Below are positions 23,637 to 32,593 of a stretch of 59,558 nucleotides of DNA, in pieces (position 1 is the first letter of the stretch; each line of letters begins with the position of its first letter). The notes beneath the pieces were generated by a model. It did not search any database. It saw nothing but the letters and a program-made list of their open reading frames with translations, and was not told where the DNA came from. The translations under genes were made by a program, and so were the position numbers. The stretch is from assembly GCA_035550055.1 (NCBI GenBank), contig DASZRO010000087.1, positions 1 to 59,558 on the forward strand, read 5' to 3'. Source of the stretch: Mycobacteriales bacterium. Lineage in GTDB: Bacteria > Actinomycetota > Actinomycetes > JAFAQI01.

Positions 23637-26600
23637 TCACCCGGAAGGTTGCACGCCCTCCTGGCCGATCAGCGCGGCGAGCTCGGCACGGCTGAGCAGG
23701 CGCTGCGGGCGTACGACGGACATGTCCCGCACGTACAAGAAGCCCGCGGTCACGACGTCCGGGTCGACGCCGGCGAGATCCGCCCACGCCAGCCGGTAGA
23801 TCGACAGCTGCAGCGCGGCCGCGTCGAACTCCGTCCCGGTCGGTTTGGCTCCCGTCTTGTAGTCGATGACGTCGTATCCGCCGTCGTCGCTGCGGTAGAC
23901 CGCGTCGATCCGGCCGCGCAACAGCCGGCCGCCGACCACCATCTCGAAGGGCGCTTCGACCTTCGCCGGGATCCGTTGCGCCCAGCCGCCGACAAGGAAC
24001 TTCTCCTGCAGCTCGGCGAGATCGGCGTCGGACAGGTCGGCATCCTCGGCGCCTGGGAGGTCGTCGGGCTCGAGTAGCGCCGCGGCACCGTAGAGCTGCT
24101 CGACCCACTGGTGGAAACGCGACCCGCGCCGCGCCTGTGCCACCGGTCGAGCCGGCAGCGGGCGCGCCAACGCCGCAGCGAAGGCGTCCTCGTCGCGGGC
24201 GAGCGCCACCACCTGGCTCGTGGTGAGCCTCGCCGGCACTGGGACCTCGACGATCCGGTTGCGCCGGCGACGCGCCTCGTCGAGCAGCAGCGCGGTGTCG
24301 CGCCGCCACTCCTCGCCGATGCCGGCGGAGTCCGCCGCGAGCATCGGCAGCTGCTGCGCGCCCGTGCGTGCCGCGACCACGAGGTCTGCGGCGGCCCGGC
24401 GGCGGGCCGCCTCGTCAGGTTCGGTAAGGACCGGCCACGCGACGTCAGCCACTCCGGCGTCGAGGATCGGGTTCCCGGCGCCATCCTCCGGGTCGTCGCA
24501 CCAGCCGTCGATGACGACCTTCGGTTCGCCGAGCGCCACCACTTCCTTCAGGAACGGCGAGAGCGGACAGGCCTCCTTGCGGGTGCCGCTCCAGCAGTAG
24601 GCCGACAACCAGAGCTCTCGGCGGGCACGGGTGAAGGCGACGTAGGCGAGCCGCCGTTCCTCGTCGGTGGCGTCCGAGCGCCACTCGGCCTTGAACGCCT
24701 CGAAGTCGCTCTTCTCGTAGCCGCCGAGCTCCGGCAGGTCCTCGCGATCGCCGCGGCAGGCGAACGGCAGCACCGCCGCGCCGGTCACCCAGCTCGACCT
24801 CGACCGCGACGTCGGGAACACGCCCTCGACCAGCCCGGGGACGGCGACGATGTCCCACTCCAAGCCCTTGGCGGCATGGATCGTCATCAGCTTGACGGTG
24901 TCGGTGTCCGACACCGCGCCGAGGTCCAGACCGCGCTCGTTGTCGGCGGCGGCGCGCAGGTAGGCGACGAACGCGGCGAGGTCGGCCTCGCCGTCGATCC
25001 CGTTGAACTGCGCCGCGACGTCGAGGAACGCGTGGATGTTCGCGCTGCGGGCCGCCGCCAGGGCGGCGTCGGCGGCTTCGATCTCCACGTCGAGTCCGGT
25101 CGTCGCGATGATCTCGGTGACCAGGTCGACCAGCGGCTGACCGACGAGACGGCGCAGCCGACGGATCTCCGCCGCGAACCGCCCGAGCCGCTCGACCGCC
25201 TCGGCGGACAGGCCGGGGTGCTTGCCCGGCGACTCGATCGCTTCGAGCAAGGAGGGCGCCTCGACCGGATCCGCCGTCGTCGTCGCCTGGGCGAGCACGG
25301 TGTCGACGCCCGCTGCGACCGACGGCTCGTCGGCAACCGCACGGGAGTCCGCCCCAGCGGCAACGTCCGCGTCCTCCACCTCCCCGGACAACCGCAACCG
25401 CGCGAGGTGGCCGGCGCGGCGCCCGATCGCGGCGAGGTCGCGTACCCCGATTCGCCAGCGCGGGCCGGTCAGCAGCCGGACCGCCGCGGCGTTCGACGTC
25501 GCGTCGGCCAGCAGGGTGAGCATGGCGACGATGTCGCTGACCTCCGGCATCGCCAGCAGACCGCCGAGCCCGACGACCTCGACCGGGATGTCACGCGCGG
25601 CGAGCGCCTGGTGCAGCCGCGGGAAGTCGGTACGCCGGCGGCCGAGGACGGCGATCTGTCCCGGCGCCGTGCCGTCAACGATCGCCCCGGCCACCCGATC
25701 GGCCAGCCAGCTCGCCTCGTCGTTGGCGGTGGGCAGCCGCGACACCCGGACCATCCCGCTGTCGGTGAGATCCGGCTTGGCGCGCAGCCACGGCAGGTCG
25801 AGCCAGGACCGCCGCTTGGTGAGCAGCGACGTCTGCAACGGTTCGGCGACGGCGTTCGCGACGTCGAGAATCCGCTCGTGGCAGCGAAAGCTCATCATCA
25901 ACGGCATCGCAGCCGTCGAAGCCGGGTCGGGCGCGAAGTGCTCGGCGAAGCGCGACAGGTTCGACGACGCCGCGCCACGCCAGCCGTAGATCGCCTGGTT
26001 CGGGTCTCCGACCGCGGTCACCGCGTGGCCACCGCCGAACAACGTCGCGAACAGCACGCGTTGCGAGACACCGGTGTCCTGATACTCGTCGAGCACGACC
26101 AGTCGGTATCGGTCGCGTTCGATCGCCGCGACCTCGGGCGCGCGCTCGGCGATTCGGCAAGCGAGCGCGATCTGGTCGCCGAAGTCGATCAGATCCAGCC
26201 GCGCCTTCTCCTCCTGGTAAGCCGTGACGAGGGCCAGGAGCTCGTCGCGGGACAGCGTGCGCTCGGCCATCTCGCGGACCCACGCCAACGTCTTGGGCAG
26301 GCTTGCGACCGCCTCTCGCACCGCCGCGTCATGGCGACGGACGTCCTCCGGGGTGCACAGGTGGTCCGACAGTTCGCCGGCCAGCGCAACGATCAGCTCT
26401 GCGACGTACGACGTGCTCCAGTCCAGGTGCGGGAACGGGCCGGGCGCCCGGCTCGCGACGCGCATCGCGAGCTGCCACTGCACCGCCTCGGTCAGCAGCG
26501 TCGCGCCGGGCTCGCGGCCGATTCGCAGCGCGTGGTCGCGCACGATCTGCGCGGCGTAGGAGTTGTACGTCGCAACCGTCGGCAGCTCTTCGGTGTCATC

Positions 26601-26894
26601 CGCGGACGGTTCGCGCGCGGGCAGTCGGGCGACGCTGTGGCGGACCCGCTCGGCGAGCTCGCCGGCCGCCTTGTTCGTGAACGTGACGCCGAGGATGCGG
26701 TCGGCCGGGACGCCGAACCAGGCGATCGCGTGCACGATCCGCGCCGCCATCACGGTGGTCTTGCCCGACCCGGCGCCGGCGACGACGAGCTGCGGGACGA
26801 GATCGGCAGTGATCACCGCGAGCTGTTCGTCGGTGAAATCCTTGCCGAGCAGCTCGGCGAGGTAGCTGCCATCGGCGGTCGGGACAGTGGTCAC
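23637..26894 (-). CDS. adnB: AdnB subunit of the AdnAB helicase-nuclease
   Basis: A 1085-residue subunit of the heterodimeric AdnAB motor-nuclease that resects double-strand breaks in actinomycetes. The UvrD-like motor has Walker A VAGAGSGKTTV (38-48), motif II VVLDEYQDTG, motif III VGDPNQAIYGWRGA, motif V MTIHAAKGLEWDIVAVPGL and motif VI AYVAFTRARREL. The C-terminal RecB-like nuclease has GSRFHQWVEQLYG, LLRGRIDAVYRS and DVIDYKTGAKP, with the catalytic Asp-Asp-Lys. No Fe-S cysteine set is seen. GTG 26894 overlaps the adnA stop (GTGA), giving a 4-bp coupling; the longer reading frame would overlap adnA by 240 bp. Confidence 0.95.
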   Translation of the reverse strand: MTTVPTADGSYLAELLGKDFTDEQLAVITADLVPQLVVAGAGSGKTTVMAARIVHAIAWFGVPADRILGVTFTNKAAGELAERVRHSVARLPAREPSADDTEELPTVATYNSYAAQIVRDHALRIGREPGATLLTEAVQWQLAMRVASRAPGPFPHLDWSTSYVAELIVALAGELSDHLCTPEDVRRHDAAVREAVASLPKTLAWVREMAERTLSRDELLALVTAYQEEKARLDLIDFGDQIALACRIAERAPEVAAIERDRYRLVVLDEYQDTGVSQRVLFATLFGGGHAVTAVGDPNQAIYGWRGAASSNLSRFAEHFAPDPASTAAMPLMMSFRCHERILDVANAVAEPLQTSLLTKRRSWLDLPWLRAKPDLTDSGMVRVSRLPTANDEASWLADRVAGAIVDGTAPGQIAVLGRRRTDFPRLHQALAARDIPVEVVGLGGLLAMPEVSDIVAMLTLLADATSNAAAVRLLTGPRWRIGVRDLAAIGRRAGHLARLRLSGEVEDADVAAGADSRAVADEPSVAAGVDTVLAQATTTADPVEAPSLLEAIESPGKHPGLSAEAVERLGRFAAEIRRLRRLVGQPLVDLVTEIIATTGLDVEIEAADAALAAARSANIHAFLDVAAQFNGIDGEADLAAFVAYLRAAADNERGLDLGAVSDTDTVKLMTIHAAKGLEWDIVAVPGLVEGVFPTSRSRSSWVTGAAVLPFACRGDREDLPELGGYEKSDFEAFKAEWRSDATDEERRLAYVAFTRARRELWLSAYCWSGTRKEACPLSPFLKEVVALGEPKVVIDGWCDDPEDGAGNPILDAGVADVAWPVLTEPDEAARRRAAADLVVAARTGAQQLPMLAADSAGIGEEWRRDTALLLDEARRRRNRIVEVPVPARLTTSQVVALARDEDAFAAALARPLPARPVAQARRGSRFHQWVEQLYGAAALLEPDDLPGAEDADLSDADLAELQEKFLVGGWAQRIPAKVEAPFEMVVGGRLLRGRIDAVYRSDDGGYDVIDYKTGAKPTGTEFDAAALQLSIYRLAWADLAGVDPDVVTAGFLYVRDMSVVRPQRLLSRAELAALIGQEGVQPSG

Positions 26895-29800
26895 GACATC
26901 ACCTGTGCGCCGTCTTCCCGCGACGGACACGACGTTCGGAACCGGCAGTAGCCGCAGCCGTCGTTGGGCCGGGCCGGGAACGTCTCGTTGCGGATCCCGC
27001 TCGCGATACCCCCGACCAGCTCGTCCACCCAGTCCTCGTCCGGACCCAGCGCGTCCTGACGCTGCACCTTCACCTTGTCGCGCGCACTCTTGCGCAGCTG
27101 GACGAGCTCGGCGCCGCCCGGGGTCGTCGACCACTGGGCGAACGCGCCTTGCCGCGTCACGAGCTGGTAGACCCCGAGCTGGGCGTCGGTCTTCACCCGC
27201 TCGTCGGTGGGCGGGTTGCGGCTGGTCTTCAAGTCGACGACGACGAGCTTGCCCGCACTGTCGAGCTCGATGCGGTCGGCCCGGCCCCGCACCACGACGT
27301 CGTCACTGACCGCGATCTCGAAGGCGACTTCTGCGCTGGCGCACTCACGGTCGTTCGCGGCGTGCCAGGCAAGGAAGCGTTGCAGGGCGTCGCGCGCCTC
27401 TTTGTGGTCTCGCACGGCCTGCCACTTCGCGTCGTACGGCAGCAGATGCCACACCGAGTCGAGCCGCTCGACCAGCACGTCGATGTCGGCGTCGAGCTCG
27501 CCGACCACGACCGCCTCGGCAAGGGCGTGCACGATCGACCCGAACCCCTGGGCCGTGGAGGTGCTCTCGCTGGCGTGCGCCTCGCGGTCCAGGAACCAGG
27601 CGCGCGGACAGCGGTCGAAGGCCGCGACCGCCGACGCCGACAGCGCCACCGGCTGGTCCGGGTCGCGGACCGCGGCGGCACCGGGGGTCCAGTCCGCCAG
27701 CCCCCACCATCGGTCCGGCGACGCGGCGGCGACGAGCGGCTCCCCGTCGTCGTCGGCGGCATCGGCGAGGTCGGCAAGACACGCCGCGGCGACCGCCTGC
27801 AGCTCGGGTTCGATCGCGTCGTCACGCAACGCACGTCGCAGCCGGCCGACCAGGGATGCCGTCGACAGCACGCCCGTGCTCGACGTGATCGACTCGGGCA
27901 GCTCCAGGCCGGTCTCGGTGAGCAACCGCGACGGCCGCTCCGCGAGGTCGTCGGTGCCAGAGGTCGCGGTGAGCACCAGCCGCTGACGAGCGCGGGTGAC
28001 CGCGACGTAGAACAGCCGCCGCTCGTCGGTGAGCAACGCCGCCGTCGTCGGGCCGCCGCCGGGCACCCCCGCGGCTAGCCCATCGGCGTCGAGCAGAGTG
28101 CCGCGACGGCGTACGTCGGGCCAGACGCCCTCCTGCACGCCGGCAACGACGACGAGGTCCCACTCCAGGCCCTTCGAGCGATGGGCGGTCAGCAACCGCA
28201 CGGACCCGAGTGCGCCGGCCTTCTCCTCGAACGGCGCGGCGGGGATCTCCTGCGAGGAGACTTCGTCGAGCAGGCCGTCGACCGTCGCCCGCGGCTGGCT
28301 GTCCTCGAGCCGGTTGGCGAGGTCGAACAGCGAGAGCACCGCGTCGAGGTCGCGGTCCGCCGCTCGGCCTTCCGCGTCCGGCGAAACCGCTGCGTTGGCG
28401 AGCCGATGCGCCCAGTCGGACCCGTCCCACAGCGCCCACAGCACTTCTGCGGGGGTGCCGCCGCCGGCCGCGACCTCCTCAGCAGCACGCAGGATTCGGT
28501 TCAGCCGCAGGGCGGGGGCGGCGATCCAGTCCTCCACCGTCGCGAGCACCCCCGGGTCAGCCACCGCCTCGGCGACGAGCAGGGCGGAGGGCCGTGCCAG
28601 GCCACCTGCCGCCTCGCGGTCGATCTCGCGTAGCCGCCGTCCCAGCGCGCGCAGCTGCGACGGAGACGCCCCCGCCAGCGGTGAGGTGAGCAGCAGTCGC
28701 GCGATCTCGGGAGAGATCGACGCGGGCTCGCGGCCGAGCCGCTTCGCCCGCAGCCGCTCCGCGACCACCTCCAACGCGCGCAGCAGCGGTGCGACCGCCG
28801 GGTCACGGGACAGCGGCAGCTCGTCGGCGGCGACCGACACCGGCACCCCGGCCGCGACGAGCGCGCGGCGTACCGTCGGGATGCTGCGTACGCCGGAGCG
28901 GACGAGCACCGCCATCCGCGACCAGGCGATCCCGTCGAGCAGGTGGCTGCGACGCAGCAAGTCCGCGATGCCCGCGACCTCCGCCGCCACCGAGGAGAAC
29001 AGCCGAATCTGCGGCGGCGGACCGGGCGGACCGGCAGGCTCGAGCCCGCGATGCTCCTCCCGGCGGGGGGTCAGCTCGCCGAGCGGGAGGCGCGCGGCCG
29101 CGGCGCGCGAGAGCGCAACCAGATCCGGGCCCGATCGCCGGCACACCCGCAGGGCGGTGACCGGGGCGGGCGCCCCCGCCGCAGTACGAAAGCGGTCGGG
29201 GAACTCGATGATCCCGCGTACGTCGGCACCCCGGAAGCCGTAGATCGACTGGTCCGGGTCGCCGACCGCGACGAGCAGCCGACCACGACCGGCGAGCAAC
29301 CGGAGCAGCTCCTCCTGCGACGGGTCGGTGTCCTGATACTCGTCGACGTATACCGCGCGGTAGCGGGTGCAGACCTCCGCAGCCGGCCCGCGCAGCAGCC
29401 TGACGGCTCGGTCGACCAGGCCCGCGTAGTCGACCTCGTTGCGCAGCGAGAGCACCTCGAGGTACTCGGCCATGAAGTCGCTGGCGGCGATCCACGACGC
29501 CTGGCCGTGCCGCTCGCCGAGGGCGCGAAGGGCAGACGGGTCGAGACCGCGCTCGCCGGCGCGGTCGAGCAGGTCGCAGACCTCGCGGGCGAACCCGCGC
29601 AACGTGAGCGCCGGCCGAAGCTCGTCGGGCCAGCGGGTACGTCCCTGGCCGGCGGCGTTGCCCGCGAGCAGCTCCCGCACCCGCAGCTCTCGCTCCGCGC
29701 CCGACAGCAGCCGCGGCAGGACGTCACCGGGCGCGACGCCGTAGCCGCGCAGGATCTGCAGGCAGAAGCTGTGGAACGTCGACGCGGACGGCTCGACGAC

Positions 29801-30076
29801 GGTGCGGCCGAGCCGTGCGGCGATCCGGCTGCGCAGCTCCTCTGCGGCCTTGCGGCTGAAGGTGAGCACGAGCACCTCGTCGGGCGCGGCGCCCTGGCGC
29901 ACCCGCTCCACGACCGCCTCGACGAGGGTGGTCGTCTTCCCGGTTCCCGGACCGGCCAACACCAGCAACGGACCGTCGCTGTGGTCGACGACGGTCTGCT
30001 GGGAGGGGTCGAGCTCGGGCGCCGCGACCGGTTCGACCGGTGCGCGCACCAGCCGGTAGGTCGGGCTCGCGTTCAC
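26891..30076 (-). CDS. adnA: AdnA subunit of the AdnAB helicase-nuclease
   Basis: A 1061-residue partner of AdnB. The motor domain has Walker A LAGPGTGKTTT (40-50), DQ-box DPSQQTVV, motif II YVDEYQDTDP, motif III AVGDPDQSIYGFRGAD, motif V LLTAHRSKGLEWDLVVVAG and motif VI FYVAVTRARQRL. The C-terminal nuclease has the first cysteine of an Fe-S cluster in FDRCPRAWFLDREAH, the metal site VRGRADRIEL, VVDLKTSRNPP and the remaining cysteines in CGYCRFRTSCPS. In mycobacteria AdnA carries this cluster. GTG 30076 overlaps the atl stop by 4 bp (GTGA). atl, adnA and adnB form one coupled repair operon. Confidence 0.95.
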   Translation of the reverse strand: MNASPTYRLVRAPVEPVAAPELDPSQQTVVDHSDGPLLVLAGPGTGKTTTLVEAVVERVRQGAAPDEVLVLTFSRKAAEELRSRIAARLGRTVVEPSASTFHSFCLQILRGYGVAPGDVLPRLLSGAERELRVRELLAGNAAGQGRTRWPDELRPALTLRGFAREVCDLLDRAGERGLDPSALRALGERHGQASWIAASDFMAEYLEVLSLRNEVDYAGLVDRAVRLLRGPAAEVCTRYRAVYVDEYQDTDPSQEELLRLLAGRGRLLVAVGDPDQSIYGFRGADVRGIIEFPDRFRTAAGAPAPVTALRVCRRSGPDLVALSRAAAARLPLGELTPRREEHRGLEPAGPPGPPPQIRLFSSVAAEVAGIADLLRRSHLLDGIAWSRMAVLVRSGVRSIPTVRRALVAAGVPVSVAADELPLSRDPAVAPLLRALEVVAERLRAKRLGREPASISPEIARLLLTSPLAGASPSQLRALGRRLREIDREAAGGLARPSALLVAEAVADPGVLATVEDWIAAPALRLNRILRAAEEVAAGGGTPAEVLWALWDGSDWAHRLANAAVSPDAEGRAADRDLDAVLSLFDLANRLEDSQPRATVDGLLDEVSSQEIPAAPFEEKAGALGSVRLLTAHRSKGLEWDLVVVAGVQEGVWPDVRRRGTLLDADGLAAGVPGGGPTTAALLTDERRLFYVAVTRARQRLVLTATSGTDDLAERPSRLLTETGLELPESITSSTGVLSTASLVGRLRRALRDDAIEPELQAVAAACLADLADAADDDGEPLVAAASPDRWWGLADWTPGAAAVRDPDQPVALSASAVAAFDRCPRAWFLDREAHASESTSTAQGFGSIVHALAEAVVVGELDADIDVLVERLDSVWHLLPYDAKWQAVRDHKEARDALQRFLAWHAANDRECASAEVAFEIAVSDDVVVRGRADRIELDSAGKLVVVDLKTSRNPPTDERVKTDAQLGVYQLVTRQGAFAQWSTTPGGAELVQLRKSARDKVKVQRQDALGPDEDWVDELVGGIASGIRNETFPARPNDGCGYCRFRTSCPSREDGAQVMS

Positions 30077-30390
30077 TCCGTAGATCTCAGCACCCGGCTA
30101 CGACGTACCCCGTCCCAGCGGGCGCGGCGCAGGTCGACCCGTTCGCCGTCCATCGGTACGCCGTCGGCACGCAGCAGCGGAACCTGGCGATCTCTGACCT
30201 CGGGCGCACACGACCCGTCGCTGCGCACGACGCGATGCCACGGCACCTCTGCGCCGTAGTGGCGCATCACGACCGCGACGGTCCGGCCGGTGCCCTGCCC
30301 GACGTACTCCGCGACATCGCTGTAGGCCATCACGTGGCCGACCGGGATCGCGTCGACCGCGTCGAGCACCGCGCGCGCGTAAGGCGTCAC
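30073..30390 (-). CDS. Alkyltransferase-like protein (ATL)
   Basis: A 105-residue protein with the DNA-binding domain of O6-alkylguanine alkyltransferases. The active-site cysteine motif PCHRV is replaced by PWHRVV (about 60-65), which defines ATL proteins: they bind and flag O6-alkylguanine for nucleotide excision repair but do not remove the alkyl group. The helix-turn-helix GRTVAVVMRHYGAEVPWH with the arginine finger region is conserved. GTG 30390 has TAGGGT 7 nt upstream, so the mRNA is probably leaderless. The stop overlaps the adnA start, so alkyl-lesion recognition and break resection are made together. Confidence 0.9.
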   Translation of the reverse strand: MTPYARAVLDAVDAIPVGHVMAYSDVAEYVGQGTGRTVAVVMRHYGAEVPWHRVVRSDGSCAPEVRDRQVPLLRADGVPMDGERVDLRRARWDGVRRSRVLRSTE

Positions 30391-30397
30391 GCACCGG

Positions 30398-30417
30398 ACC
30401 CTAGTGACCACTAGCGT
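30398..30417. promoter_or_regulatory. Face-to-back leaderless promoters: atl operon and SDR gene
   Basis: TAGGGT on the minus strand (30403-30398) is 7 nt before the atl GTG 30390; TAGCGT on the plus strand (30412-30417) is 8 nt before the ATG 30426. Only 35 bp separate the two starts, so each -35 region lies inside the opposite gene's first codons or its -10. Confidence 0.6.
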
Positions 30418-30425
30418 CAGGGCCC

Positions 30426-31310
30426 ATGCGCATTCTCGTGATCGGCGGTACCCGGTTCGTCGGGCGCCACATCGCCCAGACCGCACTCGATCGCGGCCAC
30501 GACGTCACGCTGTTCAACCGCGGGCGCAGCGACCCGCAGGCGCTGCCGGCTGCGACCCACCTCGCCGGTGATCGCAACAGCGACCTGTCCGCGCTCGCGG
30601 ATGGCGAGTGGGACGCGACGATCGACGTGAGCGCTTATGTGGCGCGTCAGGTCCGCAGCCTGCTCGATGCGCTCGGCGGGCGGGCCGGACACACCACCTT
30701 CATCTCGACGATCAGCGTCTTCGACGTCGGACGGCTGCCGCGGCGCGGCTTCACCGAAGAGGCACCCCTGCTCGAACCGTCCTGGGCGCAGGACTACGAC
30801 GCTGCGAAGTACGGCGAGCTCAAGGTGGCCTGCGAGCTCGCGGTGGCGGAGGCCGCGACGACGCCGTTGATCATCCGGCCCGGCTTCGTCATCGGACCCG
30901 GCGACAACACCGAACGCTTCACCCACTGGGTGCGCGAGGTCGCGGCGGGGAAGGCGTTCGACGCCCCAGACCCGGACCAGCCGCTGCAGGGAATCGACGC
31001 CCGCGACCTCGCGGCCTTCACCGTGGCGGCCGTCGAGCACGCTACGACGGGGACCTTCGACCTGACCGCGCCGGCTCAGCCGCCGACGTTCTCCCAGGTG
31101 TTCGACACCATCGCGGCGGCACTGGACGTCGGACTTCCCGAGATCACGTGGAGCAAGGCCTCGGCCGCGCTACCGCTCAGCCTGCCGCGAGAAGCCTGGC
31201 CGATGATGCACGCCGACGTCTCGAAGGCGGTCGACGCGGGCCTGACGTGGCGCCCCCTGGCCCAGACGGTTCGCGACCTCGCCGACCACATCGGCCTGCG
31301 TACGGCCTAG
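30426..31310 (+). CDS. NAD-dependent epimerase/dehydratase-like (atypical SDR)
   Basis: A 294-residue Rossmann-fold protein starting MRILVIGGTRFVGRHIAQTA, a nucleotide-binding GGTRFVG at residues 7-13. The sequence follows extended SDRs (GDRNSDLSALADGEWDATIDV, then ISTISVFDVG and DYDAAKYGELKVACE with the catalytic Tyr-Lys pair YxxxK), but the active-site set is atypical. A TIGR-type mNmrA/isoflavone-reductase-like fold is a fair alternative. Likely a nucleotide-sugar or small-molecule reductase. The ATG follows TAGCGT by 8 nt. The stop overlaps the convergent moeZ stop by 4 bp. Confidence 0.8.
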   Translation: MRILVIGGTRFVGRHIAQTALDRGHDVTLFNRGRSDPQALPAATHLAGDRNSDLSALADGEWDATIDVSAYVARQVRSLLDALGGRAGHTTFISTISVFDVGRLPRRGFTEEAPLLEPSWAQDYDAAKYGELKVACELAVAEAATTPLIIRPGFVIGPGDNTERFTHWVREVAAGKAFDAPDPDQPLQGIDARDLAAFTVAAVEHATTGTFDLTAPAQPPTFSQVFDTIAAALDVGLPEITWSKASAALPLSLPREAWPMMHADVSKAVDAGLTWRPLAQTVRDLADHIGLRTA

Positions 31311-32479
31311 TAGAGCGGTTCGTCTCCCAGCACCTGGGTCTGCCAGGCGGTCACCCCGCCCTGCACATGCTTGGCGTCGGAGAAGCCCGCGTCCTTGAGC
31401 AGCGCCAGAGCCTCGGCCGAGCGCACCCCCGACTTGCAGTACAGAACGACCGGCTTGTTCTGCGGCAAATCGGCCAGCTTCGAGGGCAGCTCACCCTTCG
31501 GGATCAGCGTCGCGTCGGGGATGCGCACGATCTCCCACTCCGCAGGCTCCCGCACGTCGACGAGATAGATGTCGTCCCCGCGCTGCTTCATGGCGTTGAG
31601 CTCGCCCGCGGTGATCGTCGACCCGGCCGCAGCTTCGACGGCCTCGTCCGACACGACGCCGCAGAACGCCTCGTAGTCGATGAGCTCGGTGATCGTCGGG
31701 TTCTTGCCGCACAGGGGGCACTCCGGGTCCTTGCGGACCTTCACCGACCGGTAGGTCATCTCGAGCGCGTCGTAGATCATCAACCGGCCGACGATCGGTT
31801 CGCCGATCCCGGTGATGACCTTGATCGCCTCGTTGACCTGGATCGAACCGATCGATGCGCAGAGCACGCCGAGCACGCCACCCTCGGCGCACGACGGGAC
31901 CATGCCGGGCGGCGGCGGCTCCGGGTACAGGCAGCGGTAGCACGGGCCGTGCTCGGACCAGAACACCGACGCCTGGCCGTCGAAGCGGTAGATCGAACCC
32001 CAGACGTAGGGCTTGTTGAGCAGCACACAGGCGTCGTTGACGAGGTAGCGGGTCGCGAAGTTGTCGGTCCCGTCGACGATCAGGTCGTACTCCGCGAAGA
32101 TCCCCATCACGTTGGAGGAGTCCAGCCGCTCCTCGTGCAGGTTGACCTGCACCAGCGGGTTGATCTCGGCGACCGACGCCTTCGCGCTCTGCGCCTTCGA
32201 CCGCCCGACGTCGCTCTGGCCGTGGATCACCTGACGCTGCAGGTTCGACTCGTCGACGACGTCGAAATCGATGATGCCGAGCGTCCCGACGCCGGCGGCA
32301 GCCAGGTACATCAGAGCGGGCGAACCGAGTCCTCCGGCGCCGACACAGAGCACCTTCGCGTTCTTGAGCCGCTTCTGACCGTCCATGGCGACGTCCGGGA
32401 TGATCAGATGCCGCGAATACCGACGTACCTCTTGCGGCGTCAGCTCCGCGGCGGGCGCTACGAGCGGGGGAAGCGGCAC
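31307..32479 (-). CDS. moeZ: Adenylyltransferase/sulfurtransferase MoeZ
   Basis: A 390-residue two-domain protein. The N-terminal E1/ThiF domain (about 15-255) adenylates the C-terminal glycine of sulfur-carrier proteins: VLCVGAGGLGSPALMY binds ATP, with Arg/Asp in GIIDFDVVDESNLQRQ and a zinc site (CYRC and CPLC). The rhodanese domain (about 285-390) has the persulfide cysteine C348 in VVLYCKSGVRS. MoeZ in actinomycetes supplies sulfur for molybdopterin and for cysteine via CysO or thiolated metabolites. GTG 32479 has GAGGTGA 5 nt upstream. It sits in the conserved segment between atl/adnAB and the TetR-DUF3107 pair. Confidence 0.93.
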   Translation of the reverse strand: MPLPPLVAPAAELTPQEVRRYSRHLIIPDVAMDGQKRLKNAKVLCVGAGGLGSPALMYLAAAGVGTLGIIDFDVVDESNLQRQVIHGQSDVGRSKAQSAKASVAEINPLVQVNLHEERLDSSNVMGIFAEYDLIVDGTDNFATRYLVNDACVLLNKPYVWGSIYRFDGQASVFWSEHGPCYRCLYPEPPPPGMVPSCAEGGVLGVLCASIGSIQVNEAIKVITGIGEPIVGRLMIYDALEMTYRSVKVRKDPECPLCGKNPTITELIDYEAFCGVVSDEAVEAAAGSTITAGELNAMKQRGDDIYLVDVREPAEWEIVRIPDATLIPKGELPSKLADLPQNKPVVLYCKSGVRSAEALALLKDAGFSDAKHVQGGVTAWQTQVLGDEPLY

Positions 32480-32593
32480 AACGTCACCTCTGGTCGAGAG
32501 CTGTCAGGCGCAGGCGCCGGTCGGTTACAAGCCTTGCACAGCGGAAAACCCCCGGATCGCACCGGTTGTTCCATCGCCGACCGAGAAGGGCGG

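Noticed and set aside
24111-26951. A 946-codon open frame on the plus strand opposite adnB
   Set aside because: It is antisense to a clear AdnB sequence, has Arg/Gly/Asp-rich shadow composition and no start signal.
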